DNA of 64,000 nt from Sepiola atlantica (GCA_963556195.1 CAUVYP010000579.1:1550001-1614000); one strand, 5' to 3'. Positions 51,515 through 64,000 are shown, counted from the stretch's first letter. Numbers and translations are program-made. Notes: generated from the sequence alone by a model not told the origin.

Positions 51515-54304
51515 TTGTTTATGTTTTGCGTATTCAGTTTGTATCGACATATCTCCGGGAGTACAAGAGCTGAACTTCTGAAACTTCGTACATCAGTAGA
51601 AAATGTGTGTCCGCTATTGTCTGCAAAGTTTCGGAGCACAATTCTCATAAATGTGGAAGTTATAAACAAAAGCGATATCAACTTAAAATCGCACTAAATT
51701 TTGTTGATGTTTTGCGTATTCAGTTTGTATCGACATATCTCCGGGAGTACAAGAGCTGAACTTCTGAAACTTGGTACTTCAGTAGAAAATGTGTGTCCGC
51801 TAATGTCTGCAAAGTTTAGGAGCACAATTCTTATAAATGTGGAAGTTATTAACACAAGCGATATACCTTTTAAATCGCACTAAATTTTGTTGATGTTTTG
51901 CGTATTCAGTTTGTATCGACATATCTCCGGGAGTACAAGAGCTGAACTTCTGAAACTTGGTACTTCAGTAGAAAATGTGTGTCCGCTAATGTCTGCAAAG
52001 TTTCAGAGCACAATTCTTATAAATGTGGAAGTTATTAACAAAAGACCTATCAACTTTAAATCGCACTAAATTTTGTTTATGTTTTGCGTATTCAGTTTGT
52101 ATCGACATATCTCCGGGAGTACAAGAGCTGAACTTCTGAAACTTCGTACATCAGTAGAAAATGTGTGTCCGCTATTGTCTGCAAAGTTTCGGAGCACAAT
52201 TCTCATAAATGTGGAAGTTATAAACAAAAGCGATATCAACTTAAAATCGCACTAAATTTTGTTGATGTTTTGCGTATTCAGTTTGTATCGACATATCTCC
52301 AAGAGTACAAGAGCTGAACTTCTGAAACTTGGTACTTCAGTAGAAAATGTGTGTCCGCTAATGTCTGCAAAGTTTCGGAGCACAATTCTTATAAATGTGA
52401 AAGTTATTAACACAAGCGATATACCTTTTAAATCGCACTAAATTTTGTTGATGTTTTGCGTATTCAGTTTGTATCGACATATCTCCGGGAGTACAAGAGC
52501 TGAACTTCTGAAACTTGGTACTTCAGTGGAAAATGTGTGTCCGCTATTGTCTGCAAAGTTTCAGAGCACAATTCTTATAAATGTGGAAGTTATAAACAAA
52601 AGCGATATCAACTTAAAATCGCACTAAATTTTGTTGATGTTTTGCGTATTCAGTTTGTATCGACATATCTCCGGGAGTACAAGAGCTGAACTTCTGAAAC
52701 TTGGTACTTCAGTAGAAAATGTGTGTCCGCTATTGTCTGCAAAGTTTCAGAGCACAATTCTTATAAATGTGGAAGTTATAAACAAAAGCGATATCAACTT
52801 AAAATCGCACTAAATTTTGTTGATGTTTTGCGTATTCAGTTTGTATCGACATATCTCCGGGAGTACAAGAGCTGAACTTCTGAAACTTGGTACTTCAGTA
52901 GAAAATGTGTGTCCGCTATTGTCTGCAAAGTTTCAGAGCACAATTTGTATAAATGTGGAAGTTATAAACACAAGCGATATCAACTTAAAATCCCACTAAA
53001 TTTTGTTGATGTTTTGCGTATTCAGTTTCTATCGACATATCTCCGGGAGTACAAGAGCTGAACTTCTGAAACTTGGTACTTCAGTAGAAAATGTGTGTCC
53101 GCTAATGTCTGCAAAGTTTCGGAGCACAATTCTTATAAATGTGGAAGTTATTAACAAAAGACCTATCAACTTTAAATCGCACTAAATTTTGTTTATGTTT
53201 TGCGTATTCAGTTTGTATCGACATATCTCCGGGAGTACAAGAGCTGAACTTCTGAAACTTCGTACATCAGTAGAAAATGTGTGTCCGCTATTGTCTGCAA
53301 AGTTTCGGAGCACAATTCTCATAAATGTGGAAGTTATAAACAAAAGCGATATCAACTTAAAATCGCACTAAATTTTGTTGATGTTTTGCGTATTCAGTTT
53401 GTATCGACATATCTCCGGGAGTACAAGAGCTGAACTTCTGAAACTTGGTACTTCAGTAGAAAATGTGTGTCCGCTAATGTCTGCAAAGTTTAGGAGCACA
53501 ATTCTTATAAATGTGGAAGTTATAAACAAAAGCGATATACCTTTTAAATCGCACTAAATTTTGTTGATGTTTTGCGTATTCAGTTTGTATCGACATATCT
53601 CCGGGAGTACAAGAGCTGAACTTCTGAAACTTGGTACTTCAGTAGAAAATGTGTGTCCGCTAATGTCTGCAAAGTTTCAGAGCACAATTCTTATAAATGT
53701 GGAAGTTATAAACAAAAGCGATATCAACTTAAAATCGCACTAAATTTTGTTGATGTTTTGCGTATTCAGTTTGTATCGACATATCTCCGGGAGTACAAGA
53801 GCTGGACTTCTGAAACTTGGTACTTCAGTAGAAAATGTGTGTCCGCTATTGTCTGCAAAGTTTCAGAGCACAATTCTTATAAATGTGGAAGTTATAAACA
53901 AAAGCGATATCAACTTAAAATCGCACTAAATTTTGTTGATGTTTTGCGTATTCAGTTTGTATCGACATATCTCCGGGAGTACAAGAGCTGGACTTCTGAA
54001 ACTTGGTACTTCAGTAGAAAATGTGTGTCCGCTAATGTCTGCAAAGTTTCAGAGCACAATTCTTATAAATGTGGAAGTTATAAACACAAGCGATATCAAC
54101 ATAAAATCGAACTAAATTTTGTTGATGTTTTGCGTATTCAGTTTGTATCGACATATCTCCGGGAGTACAAGAGCTGAACTTCTGAAACTTGGTACTTCAG
54201 TAGAAAATGTGTGTCCGCAAATGTCTGCAAAGTTTCGGAGCACAATTCTTATAAATGTGGAAGTTATTAACAAAAGACCTATCAACTTTAAATCGCACTA
54301 AATT
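51515..54304 (+). repeat. Mixed unit with C/J hybrid and doubled L
   Basis: Order: A-B-(C/J hybrid)-A-B*-L-L-K-J, then A-B-C-D-E-F. The hybrid at 51887 has the C body (cag at 117) with the J/F tail acctatcaacttt. Two L monomers in a row at 52445 and 52631 indicate a one-monomer duplication; only the first carries cagtgg. B at 53375 has an A-type ataaacaaaag stretch joined to its own tail, another recombinant. K-J-A-B-C-D-E-F here matches 18220-19707. Confidence 0.85.
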
Positions 54305-55234
54305 TTGTTTATGTTTTGCGTATTCAGTTTGTATCGACATATCTCCGGGAGTACAAGAGCTGAACTTCTGAAACTTGGTACTTCAGTAGAAAATGTGTGT
54401 CCGCTAATGTCTGCAAAGTTTCGGAGCACAATTCTTATAAATGTGGAAGTTATAAACAAAAGCGATATCAACTTAAAATCGCACTAAATTTTGTTGATGT
54501 TTTGCGTATTCAGTTTGTATCGACATATCTCCGGGAGTACAAGAGCTGAACTTCTGAAACTTGGTACTTCAGTAGAAAATGTGTGTCCGCTAATGTCTGC
54601 AAAGTTTCGGAGCACAATTCTTATAAATGTGGAAGTTATTAACACAAGCGATATACCTTTTAAATCGCACTAAATTTTGTTGATGTTTTGCGTATTCAGT
54701 TTGTATCGACATATCTCCGGGAGTACAAGAGCTGAACTTCTGAAACTTGGTACTTCAGTAGAAAATGTGTGTCCGCTAATGTCTGCAAAGTTTCAGAGCA
54801 CAATTCTTATAAATGTGGAAGTTATAAACAAAAGCGATATCAACTTAAAATCGCACTAAATTTTGTTGATGTTTTGCGTATTCAGTTTGTATCGACATAT
54901 CTCCGGGAGTACAAGAGCTGGACTTCTGAAACTTGGTACTTCAGTAGAAAATGTGTGTCCGCTAATGTCTGCAAAGTTTCAGAGCACAATTCTTATAAAT
55001 GTGGAAGTTATAAACACAAGCGATATCAACATAAAATCGCACTAAATTTTGTTGATGTTTTGCGTATTCAGTTTGTATCGACATATCTCCGGGAGTACAA
55101 GAGCTGAACTTCTGAAACTTGGTACTTCAGTAGAAAATGTGTGTCCGCTAATGTCTGCAAAGTTTCGGAGCACAATTCTTATAAATGTGGAAGTTATTAA
55201 CAAAAGACCTATCAACTTTAAATCGCACTAAATT
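54305..55234 (+). repeat. Short unit G-B-C-E-J
   Basis: Five monomers that repeat the G-B-C-E motif seen at 10967, 11897 and 61931. Here a J follows E where F follows elsewhere. It separates the mixed unit from the 8-mer region. Confidence 0.75.
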
Positions 55235-58200
55235 TTGTTTATGTTTTGCGTATTCAGTTTGTATCGACATATCTCCGGGAGTACAAGAGCTGAACTTCTG
55301 AAACTTCGTACATCAGTAGAAAATGTGTGTCCGCTATTGTCTGCAAAGTTTCGGAGCACAATTCTCATAAATGTGGAAGTTATAAACAAAAGCGATATCA
55401 ACTTAAAATCGCACTAAATTTTGTTGATGTTTTGCGTATTCAGTTTGTATCGACATATCTCCAAGAGTACAAGAGCTGAACTTCTGAAACTTGGTACTTC
55501 AGTAGAAAATGTGTGTCCGCTAATGTCTGCAAAGTTTCGGAGCACAATTCTTATAAATGTGAAAGTTATTAACACAAGCGATATACCTTTTAAATCGCAC
55601 TAAATTTTGTTGATGTTTTGCGTATTCAGTTTGTATCGACATATCTCCGGGAGTACAAGAGCTGAACTTCTGAAACTTGGTACTTCAGTAGAAAATGTGT
55701 GTCCGCTATTGTCTGCAAAGTTTCAGAGCACAATTCTTATAAATGTGGAAGTTATAAACAAAAGCGATATCAACTTAAAATCGCACTAAATTTTGTTGAT
55801 GTTTTGCGTATTCAGTTTGTATCGACATATCTCCGGGAGTACAAGAGCTGAACTTCTGAAACTTGGTACTTCAGTAGAAAATGTGTGTCCGCTATTGTCT
55901 GCAAAGTTTCAGAGCACAATTTGTATAAATGTGGAAGTTATAAACACAAGCGATATCAACTTAAAATCCCACTAAATTTTGTTGATGTTTTGCGTATTCA
56001 GTTTGTATCGACATATCTCCGGGAGTACAAGAGCTGAACTTCTGAAACTTGGTACTTCAGTAGAAAATGTGTGTCCGCTAATGTCTGCAAAGTTTCGGAG
56101 CACAATTCTTATAAATGTGGAAGTTATTAACAAAAGACCTATCAACTTTAAATCGCACTAAATTTTGTTTATGTTTTTCGTATTCAGTTTGTATCGACAT
56201 ATCTCCGGGAGTACAAGAGCTGAACTTCTGAAACTTCGTACATCAGTAGAAAATGTGTGTCCGCTATTGTCTGCAAAGTTTCGGAGCACAATTCTCATAA
56301 ATGTGGAAGTTATAAACAAAAGCGATATCAACTTAAAATCGCACTAAATTTTGTTGATGTTTTGCGTATTCAGTTTGTATCGACATATCTCCGGGAGTAC
56401 AAGAGCTGAACTTCTGAAACTTGGTACTTCAGTAGAAAATGTGTGTCCGCTAATGTCTGCAAAGTTTAGGAGCACAATTCTTATAAATGTGGAAGTTATT
56501 AACACAAGCGATATACCTTTTAAATCGCACTAAATTTTGTTGATGTTTTGCGTATTCAGTTTGTATCGACATATCTCCGGGAGTACAAGAGCTGAACTTC
56601 TGAAACTTGGTACTTCAGTAGAAAATGTGTGTCCGCTAATGTCTGCAAAGTTTCAGAGCACAATTCTTATAAATGTGGAAGTTATTAACAAAAGACCTAT
56701 CAACTTTAAATCGCACTAAATTTTGTTTATGTTTTGCGTATTCAGTTTGTATCGACATATCTCCGGGAGTACAAGAGCTGGACTTCTGAAACTTGGTACT
56801 TCAGTAGAAAATGTGTGTCCGCTAATGTCTGCAAAGTTTCAGAGCACAATTCTTATAAATGTGGAAGTTATAAACACAAGCGATATCAACATAAAATCGC
56901 ACTAAATTTTGTTGATGTTTTGCGTATTCAGTTTGTATCGACATATCTCCGGGAGTACAAGAGCTGAACTTCTGAAACTTGGTACTTCAGTAGAAAATGT
57001 GTGTCCGCAAATGTCTGCAAAGTTTCGGAGCACAATTCTTATAAATGTGGAAGTTATTAACAAAAGACCTATCAACTTTAAATCGCACTAAATTTTGTTG
57101 ATGTTTTGCGTATTCAGTTTGTATCGACATATCTCCGGGAGTACAAGAGCTGAACTTCTGAAACTTCGTACATCAGTAGAAAATGTGTGTCCGCTATTGT
57201 CTGCAAAGTTTCGGAGCACAATTCCTATAAATGTGGAAGTTATAAACAAAAGCGATATCAACTTAAAATCGCACTAAATTTTGTTGATGTTTTGCGTATT
57301 CAGTTTGTATCGACATATCTCCAAGAGTACAAGAGCTGAACTTCTGAAACTTGGTACTTCAGTAGAAAATGTGTGTCCGCTAATGTCTGCAAAGTTTCGG
57401 AGCACAATTCTTATAAATGTGAAAGTTATTAACACAAGCGATATACCTTTTAAATCGCACTAAATTTTGTTGATGTTTTGCGTATTCAGTTTGTATCGAC
57501 ATATCTCCGGGAGTACAAGAGCTGAACTTCTGAAACTTGGTACTTCAGTGGAAAATGTGTGTCCGCTATTGTCTGCAAAGTTTCAGAGCACAATTCTTAT
57601 AAATGTGGAAGTTATAAACAAAAGCGATATCAACTTAAAATCGCACTAAATTTTGTTGATGTTTTGCGTATTCAGTTTGTATCGACATATCTCCGGGAGT
57701 ACAAGAGCTGAACTTCTGAAACTGTGTACTTCAGTAGAAAATGTGTGTCCGCTATTGTCTGCAAAGTTTCAGAGCACAATTTGTATAAATGTGGAAGTTA
57801 TAAACACAAGCGATATCAACTTAAAATCCCACTAAATTTTGTTGATGTTTTGCGTATTCAGTTTGTATCGACATATCTCCGGGAGTACAAGAGCTGAACT
57901 TCTGAAACTTGGTACTTCAGTAGAAAATGTGTGTCCGCTAATGTCTGCAAAGTTTCGGAGCACAATTCTTATAAATGTGGAAGTTATTAACAAAAGACCT
58001 ATCAACTTTAAATCGCACTAAATTTTGTTTATGTTTTTCGTATTCAGTTTGTATCGACATATCTCCGGGAGTACAAGAGCTGAACTTCTGAAACTTCGTA
58101 CATCAGTAGAAAATGTGTGTCCGCTATTGTCTGCAAAGTTTCGGAGCACAATTCTCATAAATGTGGAAGTTATAAACAAAAGCGATATCAACTTAAAATC

Positions 58201-60070
58201 GCACTAAATTTTGTTGATGTTTTGCGTATTCAGTTTTTATCGACATATCTCCGGGAGTACAAGAGCTGAACTTCTGAAACTTGGTACTTCAGTAGAAAAT
58301 GTGTGTCCGCTAATGTCTGCAAAGTTTAGGAGCACAATTCTTATAAATGTGGAAGTTATTAACACAAGCGATATACCTTTTAAATCGCACTAAATTTTGT
58401 TGATGTTTTGCGTATTCAGTTTGTATCGACATATCTCCGGGAGTACAAGAGCTGAACTTCTGAAACTTGGTACTTCAGTAGAAAATGTGTGTCCGCTAAT
58501 GTCTGCAAAGTTTCAGAGCACAATTCTTATAAATGTGGAAGTTATTAACAAAAGACCTATCAACTTTAAATCGCACTAAATTTTGTTTATGTTTTGCGTA
58601 TTCAGTTTGTATCGACATATCTCCGGGAGTACAAGAGCTGAACTTCTGAAACTTCGTACATCAGTAGAAAATGTGTGTCCGCTATTGTCTGCAAAGTTTC
58701 GGAGCACAATTCTCATAAATGTGGAAGTTATAAACAAAAGCGATATCAACTTGAAATCGCACTAAATTTTGTTGATGTTTTGCGTATTCAGTTTGTATCG
58801 ACATATCTCCAAGAGTACAAGAGCTGAACTTCTGAAACTTGGTACTTCAGTAGAAAATGTGTGTCCGCTAATGTCTGCAAAGTTTCGGCGCACAATTCTT
58901 ATAAATGTGAAAGTTATTAACACAAGCGATATACCTTTTAAATCGCACTAAATTTTGTTGATGTTTTGCGTATTCAGTTTGTATCGACATATCTCCGGGA
59001 GTACAAGAGCTGAACTTCTGAAACTTGGTACTTCAGTAGAAAATGTGTGTCCGCTATTGTCTGCAAAGTTTCAGAGCACAATTCTTATAAATGTGGAAGT
59101 TATAAACAAAAGCGATATCAACTTAAAATCGCACTAAATTTTGTTGATGTTTTGCGTATTCAGTTTGTATCGACATATCTCCGGGAGTACAAGAGCTGAA
59201 CTTCTGAAACTTGGTACTTCAGTAGAAAATGTGTGTCCGCTATTGTCTGCAAAGTTTCAGAGCACAATTTGTATAAATGTGGAAGTTATAAACACAAGCG
59301 ATATCAACTTAAAATCCCACTAAATTTTGTTGATGTTTTGCGTATTCAGTTTGTATCGACATATCTCCGGGAGTACAAGAGCTGAACTTCTGAAACTTGG
59401 TACTTCAGTAGAAAATGTGTGTCCGCTAATGTCTGCAAAGTTTCGGAGCACAATTCTTATAAATGTGGAAGTTATTAACAAAAGACCTATCAACTTTAAA
59501 TCGCACTAAATTTTGTTTATGTTTTTCGTATTCAGTTTGTATCGACATATCTCCGGGAGTACAAGAGCTGAACTTCTGAAACTTCGTACATCAGTAGAAA
59601 ATGTGTGTCCGCTATTGTCTGCAAAGTTTCGGAGCACAATTCTCATAAATGTGGAAGTTATAAACAAAAGCGATATCAACTTAAAATCGCACTAAATTTT
59701 GTTGATGTTTTGCGTATTCAGTTTGTATCGACATATCTCCGGGAGTACAAGAGCTGAACTTCTGAAACTTGGTACTTCAGTAGAAAATGTGTGTCCGCTA
59801 ATGTCTGCAAAGTTTAGGAGCACAATTCTTATAAATGTGGAAGTTATTAACACAAGCGATATACCTTTTAAATCGCACTAAATTTTGTTGATGTTTTGCG
59901 TATTCAGTTTGTATCGACATATCTCCGGGAGTACAAGAGCTGAACTTCTGAAACTTGGTACTTCAGTAGAAAATGTGTGTCCGCTAATGTCTGCAAAGTT
60001 TAGGAGCACAATTCTTATAAATGTGGAAGTTATTAACACAAGCGATATACCTTTTAAATCGCACTAAATT
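55235..60070 (+). repeat. 8-mer HOR (1,488 bp), three copies with E-F inserted
   Basis: Unit: A-B*-L-K-J-A-B-(C/J hybrid). Copies lie at 55235-56722, 57095-58582 and 58583-60070; the last ends in B at 59885 where the hybrid is expected. Two monomers, E and F (56723-57094), sit between the first two copies. Shared marks are ccaagag in B* and gtttttcg in the second A (56165, 58025, 59513). Copy-specific changes include attcctat in A (57095), actgtgtac in K (57653), tttttatcg in B (58211), cttgaaatc in A (58583) and cggcgcac in B* (58769). Confidence 0.9.
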
Positions 60071-63000
60071 TTGTTGATGTTTTGCGTATTCAGTTTGTAT
60101 CGACATATCTCCGGGAGTACAAGAGCTGAACTTCTGAAACTTGGTACTTCAGTAGAAAATGTGTGTCCGCTATTGTCTGCAAAGTTTCAGAGCACAATTC
60201 TTATAAATGTGGAAGTTATAAACAAAAGCGATATCAACTTAAAATCGCACTAAATTTTGTTGATGTTTTGCGTATTCAGTTTGTATCGACATATCTCCGG
60301 GAGTACAAGAGCTGAACTTCTGAAACTTGGTACTTCAGTAGAAAATGTGTGTCCGCTATTGTCTGCAAAGTTTCAGAGCACAATTTGTATAAATGTGGAA
60401 GTTATAAACACAAGCGATATCAACTTAAAATCCCACTAAATTTTGTTGATGTTTTGCGTATTCAGTTTGTATCGACATATCTCCGGGAGTACAAGAGCTG
60501 AACTTCTGAAACTTGGTACTTCAGTAGAAAATGTGTGTCCGCTAATGTCTGCAAAGTTTAGGAGCACAATTCTTATAAATGTGGAAGTTATTAACACAAG
60601 CGATATACCTTTTAAATCGCACTAAATTTTGTTGATGTTTTGCGTATTCAGTTTGTATCGACATATCTCCGGGAGTACAAGAGCTGAACTTCTGAAACTT
60701 GGTACTTCAGTAGAAAATGTGTGTCCGCTAATGTCTGCAAAGTTTCAGAGCACAATTCTTATAAATGTGGAAGTTATAAACAAAAGCGATATCAACTTAA
60801 AATCGCACTAAATTTTGTTGATGTTTTGCGTATTCAGTTTGTATCGACATATCTCCGGGAGTACAAGAGCTGGCCTTCTGAAACTTGGTACTTCAGTAGA
60901 AAATGTGTGTCCGCTAATGTCTGCAAAGTTTCAGAGCACAATTCTTATAAATGTGGAAGTTATAAACACAAGCGATATCAACATAAAATCGCACTAAATT
61001 TTGTTGATGTTTTGCGTATTCAGTTTGTATCGACATATCTCCGGGAGTACATTAGCTGAACTTCTGAAACTTGGTACTTCAGTAGAAAATGTGTGTCCGC
61101 AAATGTCTGCAAAGTTTCGGAACACAATTCTTATAAATGTGGAAGTTATTAACAAAAGACCTATCAACTTTAAATCGCACTAAATTTTGTTTATGTTTTG
61201 CGTATTCAGTTTGTATCGACATATCTCCGGGAGTACAAGAGCTGAACTTCTGAAACTTGGTACTTCAGTAGAAAATGTGTGTCCGCTAATGTCTGCAAAG
61301 TTTCAGAGCACAATTCTTATAAATGTGGAAGTTATAAACAAAAGCGATATCAACTTAAAATCGCACTAAATTTTGTTGATGTTTTGCGTAATCAGTTTGT
61401 ATCGACATATCTCCGGGAGTACAAGAGCTGGACTTCTGAAACTTGGTACTTCAGTAGAAAATGTGTGTCCGCTATTGTCTGCAAAGTTTCAGAGCACAAT
61501 TCTTATAAATGTGGAAGTTATAAACAAAAGCGATATCAACTTAAAATCGCACTAAATTTTGTTGATGTTTTGCGTATTCAGTTTGTATCGACATATCTCC
61601 GGGAGTACAAGAGCTGGACTTCTGAAACTTGGTACTTCAGTAGAAAATGTGTGTCCGCTAATGTCTGCAAAGTTTCAGAGCACAATTCTTATAAATGTGG
61701 AAGTTATAAACACAAGCGATATCAACATAAAATCGCACTAAATTTTGTTGATGTTTTGCGTATTCAGTTTGTATCGACATATCTCCGGGAGTACAAGAGC
61801 TGAACTTCTGAAACTTGGTACTTCAGTAGAAAATGTGTGTCCGCAAATGTCTGCAAAGTTTCGGAGCACAATTCTTATAAATGTGGAAGTTATTAACAAA
61901 AGACCTATCAACTTTAAATCGCACTAAATTTTGTTTATGTTTTGCGTATTCAGTTTGTATCGACATATCTCCGGGAGTACAAGAGCTGAACTTCTGAAAC
62001 TTGGTACTTCAGTAGAAAATGTGTGTCCGCTAATGTCTGCAAAGTTTCGGAGCACAATTCTTATAAATGTGGAAGTTATAAACAAAAGCGATATCAACTT
62101 AAAATCCCACTAAATTTTGTTGATGTTTTGCGTATTCAGTTTGTATCGACATATCTCCGGGAGTACAAGAGCTGAACTTCTGAAACTTGGTACTTCAGTA
62201 GAAAATGTGTGTCCGCTAATGTCTGCAAAGTTTCGGAGCACAATTCTTATAAATGTGGAAGTTATTAACACAAGCGATATACCTTTTAAATCGCACTAAA
62301 TTTTGTTGATGTTTTGCGTATTCAGTTTGTATCGACATATCTCCGGGAGTACAAGAGCTGAACTTCTGAAACTTGGTACTTCAGTAGAAAATGTGTGTCC
62401 GCTAATGTCTGCAAAGTTTCAGAGCACAATTCTTATAAATGTGGAAGTTATAAACAAAAGCGATATCAACTTAAAATCGCACTAAATTTTGTTGATGTTT
62501 TGCGTATTCAGTTTGTATCGACATATCTCCGGGAGTACAAGAGCTGGACTTCTGAAACTTGGTACTGCAGTAGAAAATGTGTGTCCGCTAATGTCTGCAA
62601 AGTTTCAGAGCACAATTCTTATAAATGTGGAAGTTATAAACACAAGCGATATCAACATAAAATCGCACTAAATTTTGTTGATGTTTTGCGTATTCAGTTT
62701 GTATCGACATATCTCCGGGAGTACAAGAGCTGAACTTCTGAAACTTGGTACTTCAGTAGAAAATGTGTGTCCGCAAATGTCTGCAAAGTTTCGGAGCACA
62801 ATTCTTATAAATGTGGAAGTTATTAACAAAAGACCTATCAACTTTAAATCGCACTAAATTTTGTTTATGTTTTGCGTATTCAGTTTGTATCGACATATCT
62901 CCGGGAGTACAAGAGCTGAACTTCTGAAACTTCGTACATCAGTAGAAAATGTGTGTCCGCTATTGTCTGCAAAGTTTCGGAGCACAATTCTCATAAATGT

Positions 63001-64000
63001 GGAAGTTATAAACAAAAGCGATATCAACTTAAAATCGCACTAAATTTTGTTGATGTTTTGCGTATTCAGTTTGTATCGACATATCTCCGGGAGTACAAGA
63101 GCTGAACTTCTGAAACTTCGTACATCAGTAGAAAATGTGTGTCCGCTATTGTCTGCAAAGTTTCGGAGCACAATTCTCATAAATGTGGAAGTTATAAACA
63201 AAAGCGATATCAACTTAAAATCGCACTAAATTTTGTTGATGTTTTGCGTATTCAGTTTGTATCGACATATCTCCGGGAGTACAAGAGCTGAACTTCTGAA
63301 ACTTGGTACTTCAGTAGAAAATGTGTGTCCGCTAATGTCTGCAAAGTTTAGGAGCACAATTCTTATAAATGTGGAAGTTATTAACACAAGCGATATACCT
63401 TTTAAATCGCACTAAATTTTGTTGATGTTTTGCGTATTCAGTTTGTATCGACATATCTCCGGGAGTACAAGAGCTGAACTTCTGAAACTTGGTACTTCAG
63501 TAGAAAATGTGTGTCCGCTAATGTCTGCAAAGTTTCAGAGCACAATTCTTATAAATGTAGAAGTTATAAACAAAAGCGATATCAACTTAAAATCGCACTA
63601 AATTTTGTTGATGTTTTGCGTATTCAGTTTGTATCGACATATCTCCGGGAGTACAAGAGCTGAACTTCTGAAACTTGGTACTTCAGTAGAAAATGTGTGT
63701 CCGCTATTGTCTGCAAAGTTTCAGAGCACAATTATTATAAATGTGGAAGTTATAAACAAAAGCGATATCAACTTAAAATCGCACTAAATTTTGTTGATGT
63801 TTTGCGTATTCAGTTTGTATCGACATATCTCCGGGAGTACAAGAGCTGGACTTCTGAAACTTGGTACTTCAGTAGAAAATGTGTGTCCGCTAATGTCTGC
63901 AAAGTTTCAGAGCACAATTCTTATAAATGTGGAAGTTATAAACACAAGCGATATCAACATAAAATCGCACTAAATTTTGTTGATGTTTTGCGTATTCAGT
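60071..64000 (+). repeat. Right-edge mixed units and partial monomer
   Basis: Order: L-K-B-C-E-F, then C-D-E-F-G-B-C-E-F, then A-A-B-C-L-E, and a partial monomer from 63977. The C at 61187 has the tttatg head that normally follows F. Adjacent identical A monomers at 62861 and 63047 are a one-monomer duplication. G at 61931 carries the K-type aatccc. Private changes include gtaatcag (61373), tacattag and ggaacac (61001), ctggcc (60815) and actgcag (62489). The order resembles the theme of the left edge, so older-looking units lie at both ends of the window. Confidence 0.85.

Larger units (their letters stand above)
1..64000 (+). repeat. 186-bp satellite DNA array, whole window
   Basis: About 344 head-to-tail copies of one 186-bp monomer fill the window with no interruption and no change of orientation; 344 times 186 leaves 16 bases. 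The register can be followed monomer by monomer through the conserved motif gttttgcgtattcag. Only two copies depart from 186 bp (185 bp at 14501, 187 bp at 20452), and their shifts cancel. Base composition is about 37 % GC. Copies differ mainly at a limited set of recurring diagnostic sites, which define about a dozen variants arranged in higher-order units. Long one-family arrays of roughly nucleosome-sized monomers are known from eukaryotic centromeres and constitutive heterochromatin; a centromeric role here is inference. I see no gene, tRNA, rRNA, transposon or terminal repeat. The family is not one I recognise. Confidence 0.99.

Noticed and set aside
1..64000. CRISPR array
   Set aside because: The 186-bp copies abut directly, with no unique spacers and no short fixed repeat, and there are no cas genes.
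1..64000. Ribosomal spacer, telomere repeat or histone-type tandem genes
   Set aside because: There is no rRNA-like segment, no short telomeric motif and no gene between repeats; only one 186-bp family is present.

Overview
The whole 64 kb window is one uninterrupted tandem satellite DNA array. A single 186-bp, AT-rich monomer (68 of 186 bases are G or C, about 37 %, in the copy I counted) repeats head to tail in one orientation, giving about 344 copies. I see no unique sequence, gene, RNA gene, transposon, simple-repeat tract or inversion. The array runs past both window edges. All copies are 186 bp except one of 185 bp (start 14501) and one of 187 bp (start 20452). This is typical of eukaryotic centromeric, pericentromeric or other heterochromatin. 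CpG is not depleted (about 7 per monomer, about 6.2 expected), which hints weakly at a genome without heavy CpG methylation, such as many insects. I do not recognise the family and cannot name the species.

Convention: each monomer starts at the TTG of the motif TTG-TTG/TTT-ATG (179, 365, 551 and so on), and offsets count from 0 at that base. Monomers fall into variants by a few diagnostic sites. A: cgtaca at 72-77, ctattg, ttctc, tail gatatcaactta. B: ggtact, ctaatg, tail gatatacctttt; B* is B with gtgaaag. C: ctgaac, ctaatg, cag at 117, tail gatatcaactta. D: like C but ctggac and ctattg. E: ctggac, ctaatg, cag, tail gatatcaacata. F: gcaaatg, tail acctatcaacttt. J: like F but gctaatg. G: ctaatg, cgg, tail gatatcaactta. 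H: cgtaca, ctaatg, cgagg, tail gatatacctttt. H': cgtactac with the same tail. H3: gcgaaggttcgagg. I: ctcatg, cag, aatttg. K: ctattg, cag, aatttg, aatccc. L: like C but ctattg. X: ttttagagc, aatttg. A' is A with cagcagt; F' is F with ctgcaac.

Layout: 1-6502, loose 8- to 12-monomer units on a theme F-G-A-H-G-B-C-(D)-E. 6503-19707, two copies of a 26/27-monomer unit, the first interrupted by 18 extra monomers. 19708-21382, a transition zone holding the 187-bp monomer. 21383-26776, a 10-mer, 9-mer and 10-mer. 26777-32356, two 14-mers. 32357 to about 43010, a 28-mer (5,208 bp) present about twice. 42959-51514, a 23-mer (4,278 bp) present twice. 51515-55234, mixed. 55235-60070, three copies of an 8-mer. 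60071-64000, mixed with single-monomer duplications.

The middle (about 21-51 kb) carries the longest duplications with shared private mutations, so it looks like the most recently amplified part, with more scrambled units on either side. Small open frames occur in every monomer but look like by-products of a stop-poor 62-codon repeat, not genes. The biological interest is in nested higher-order repeats, mapped crossover breakpoints, and a nearly invariant 50-bp box with a 9-bp dyad.
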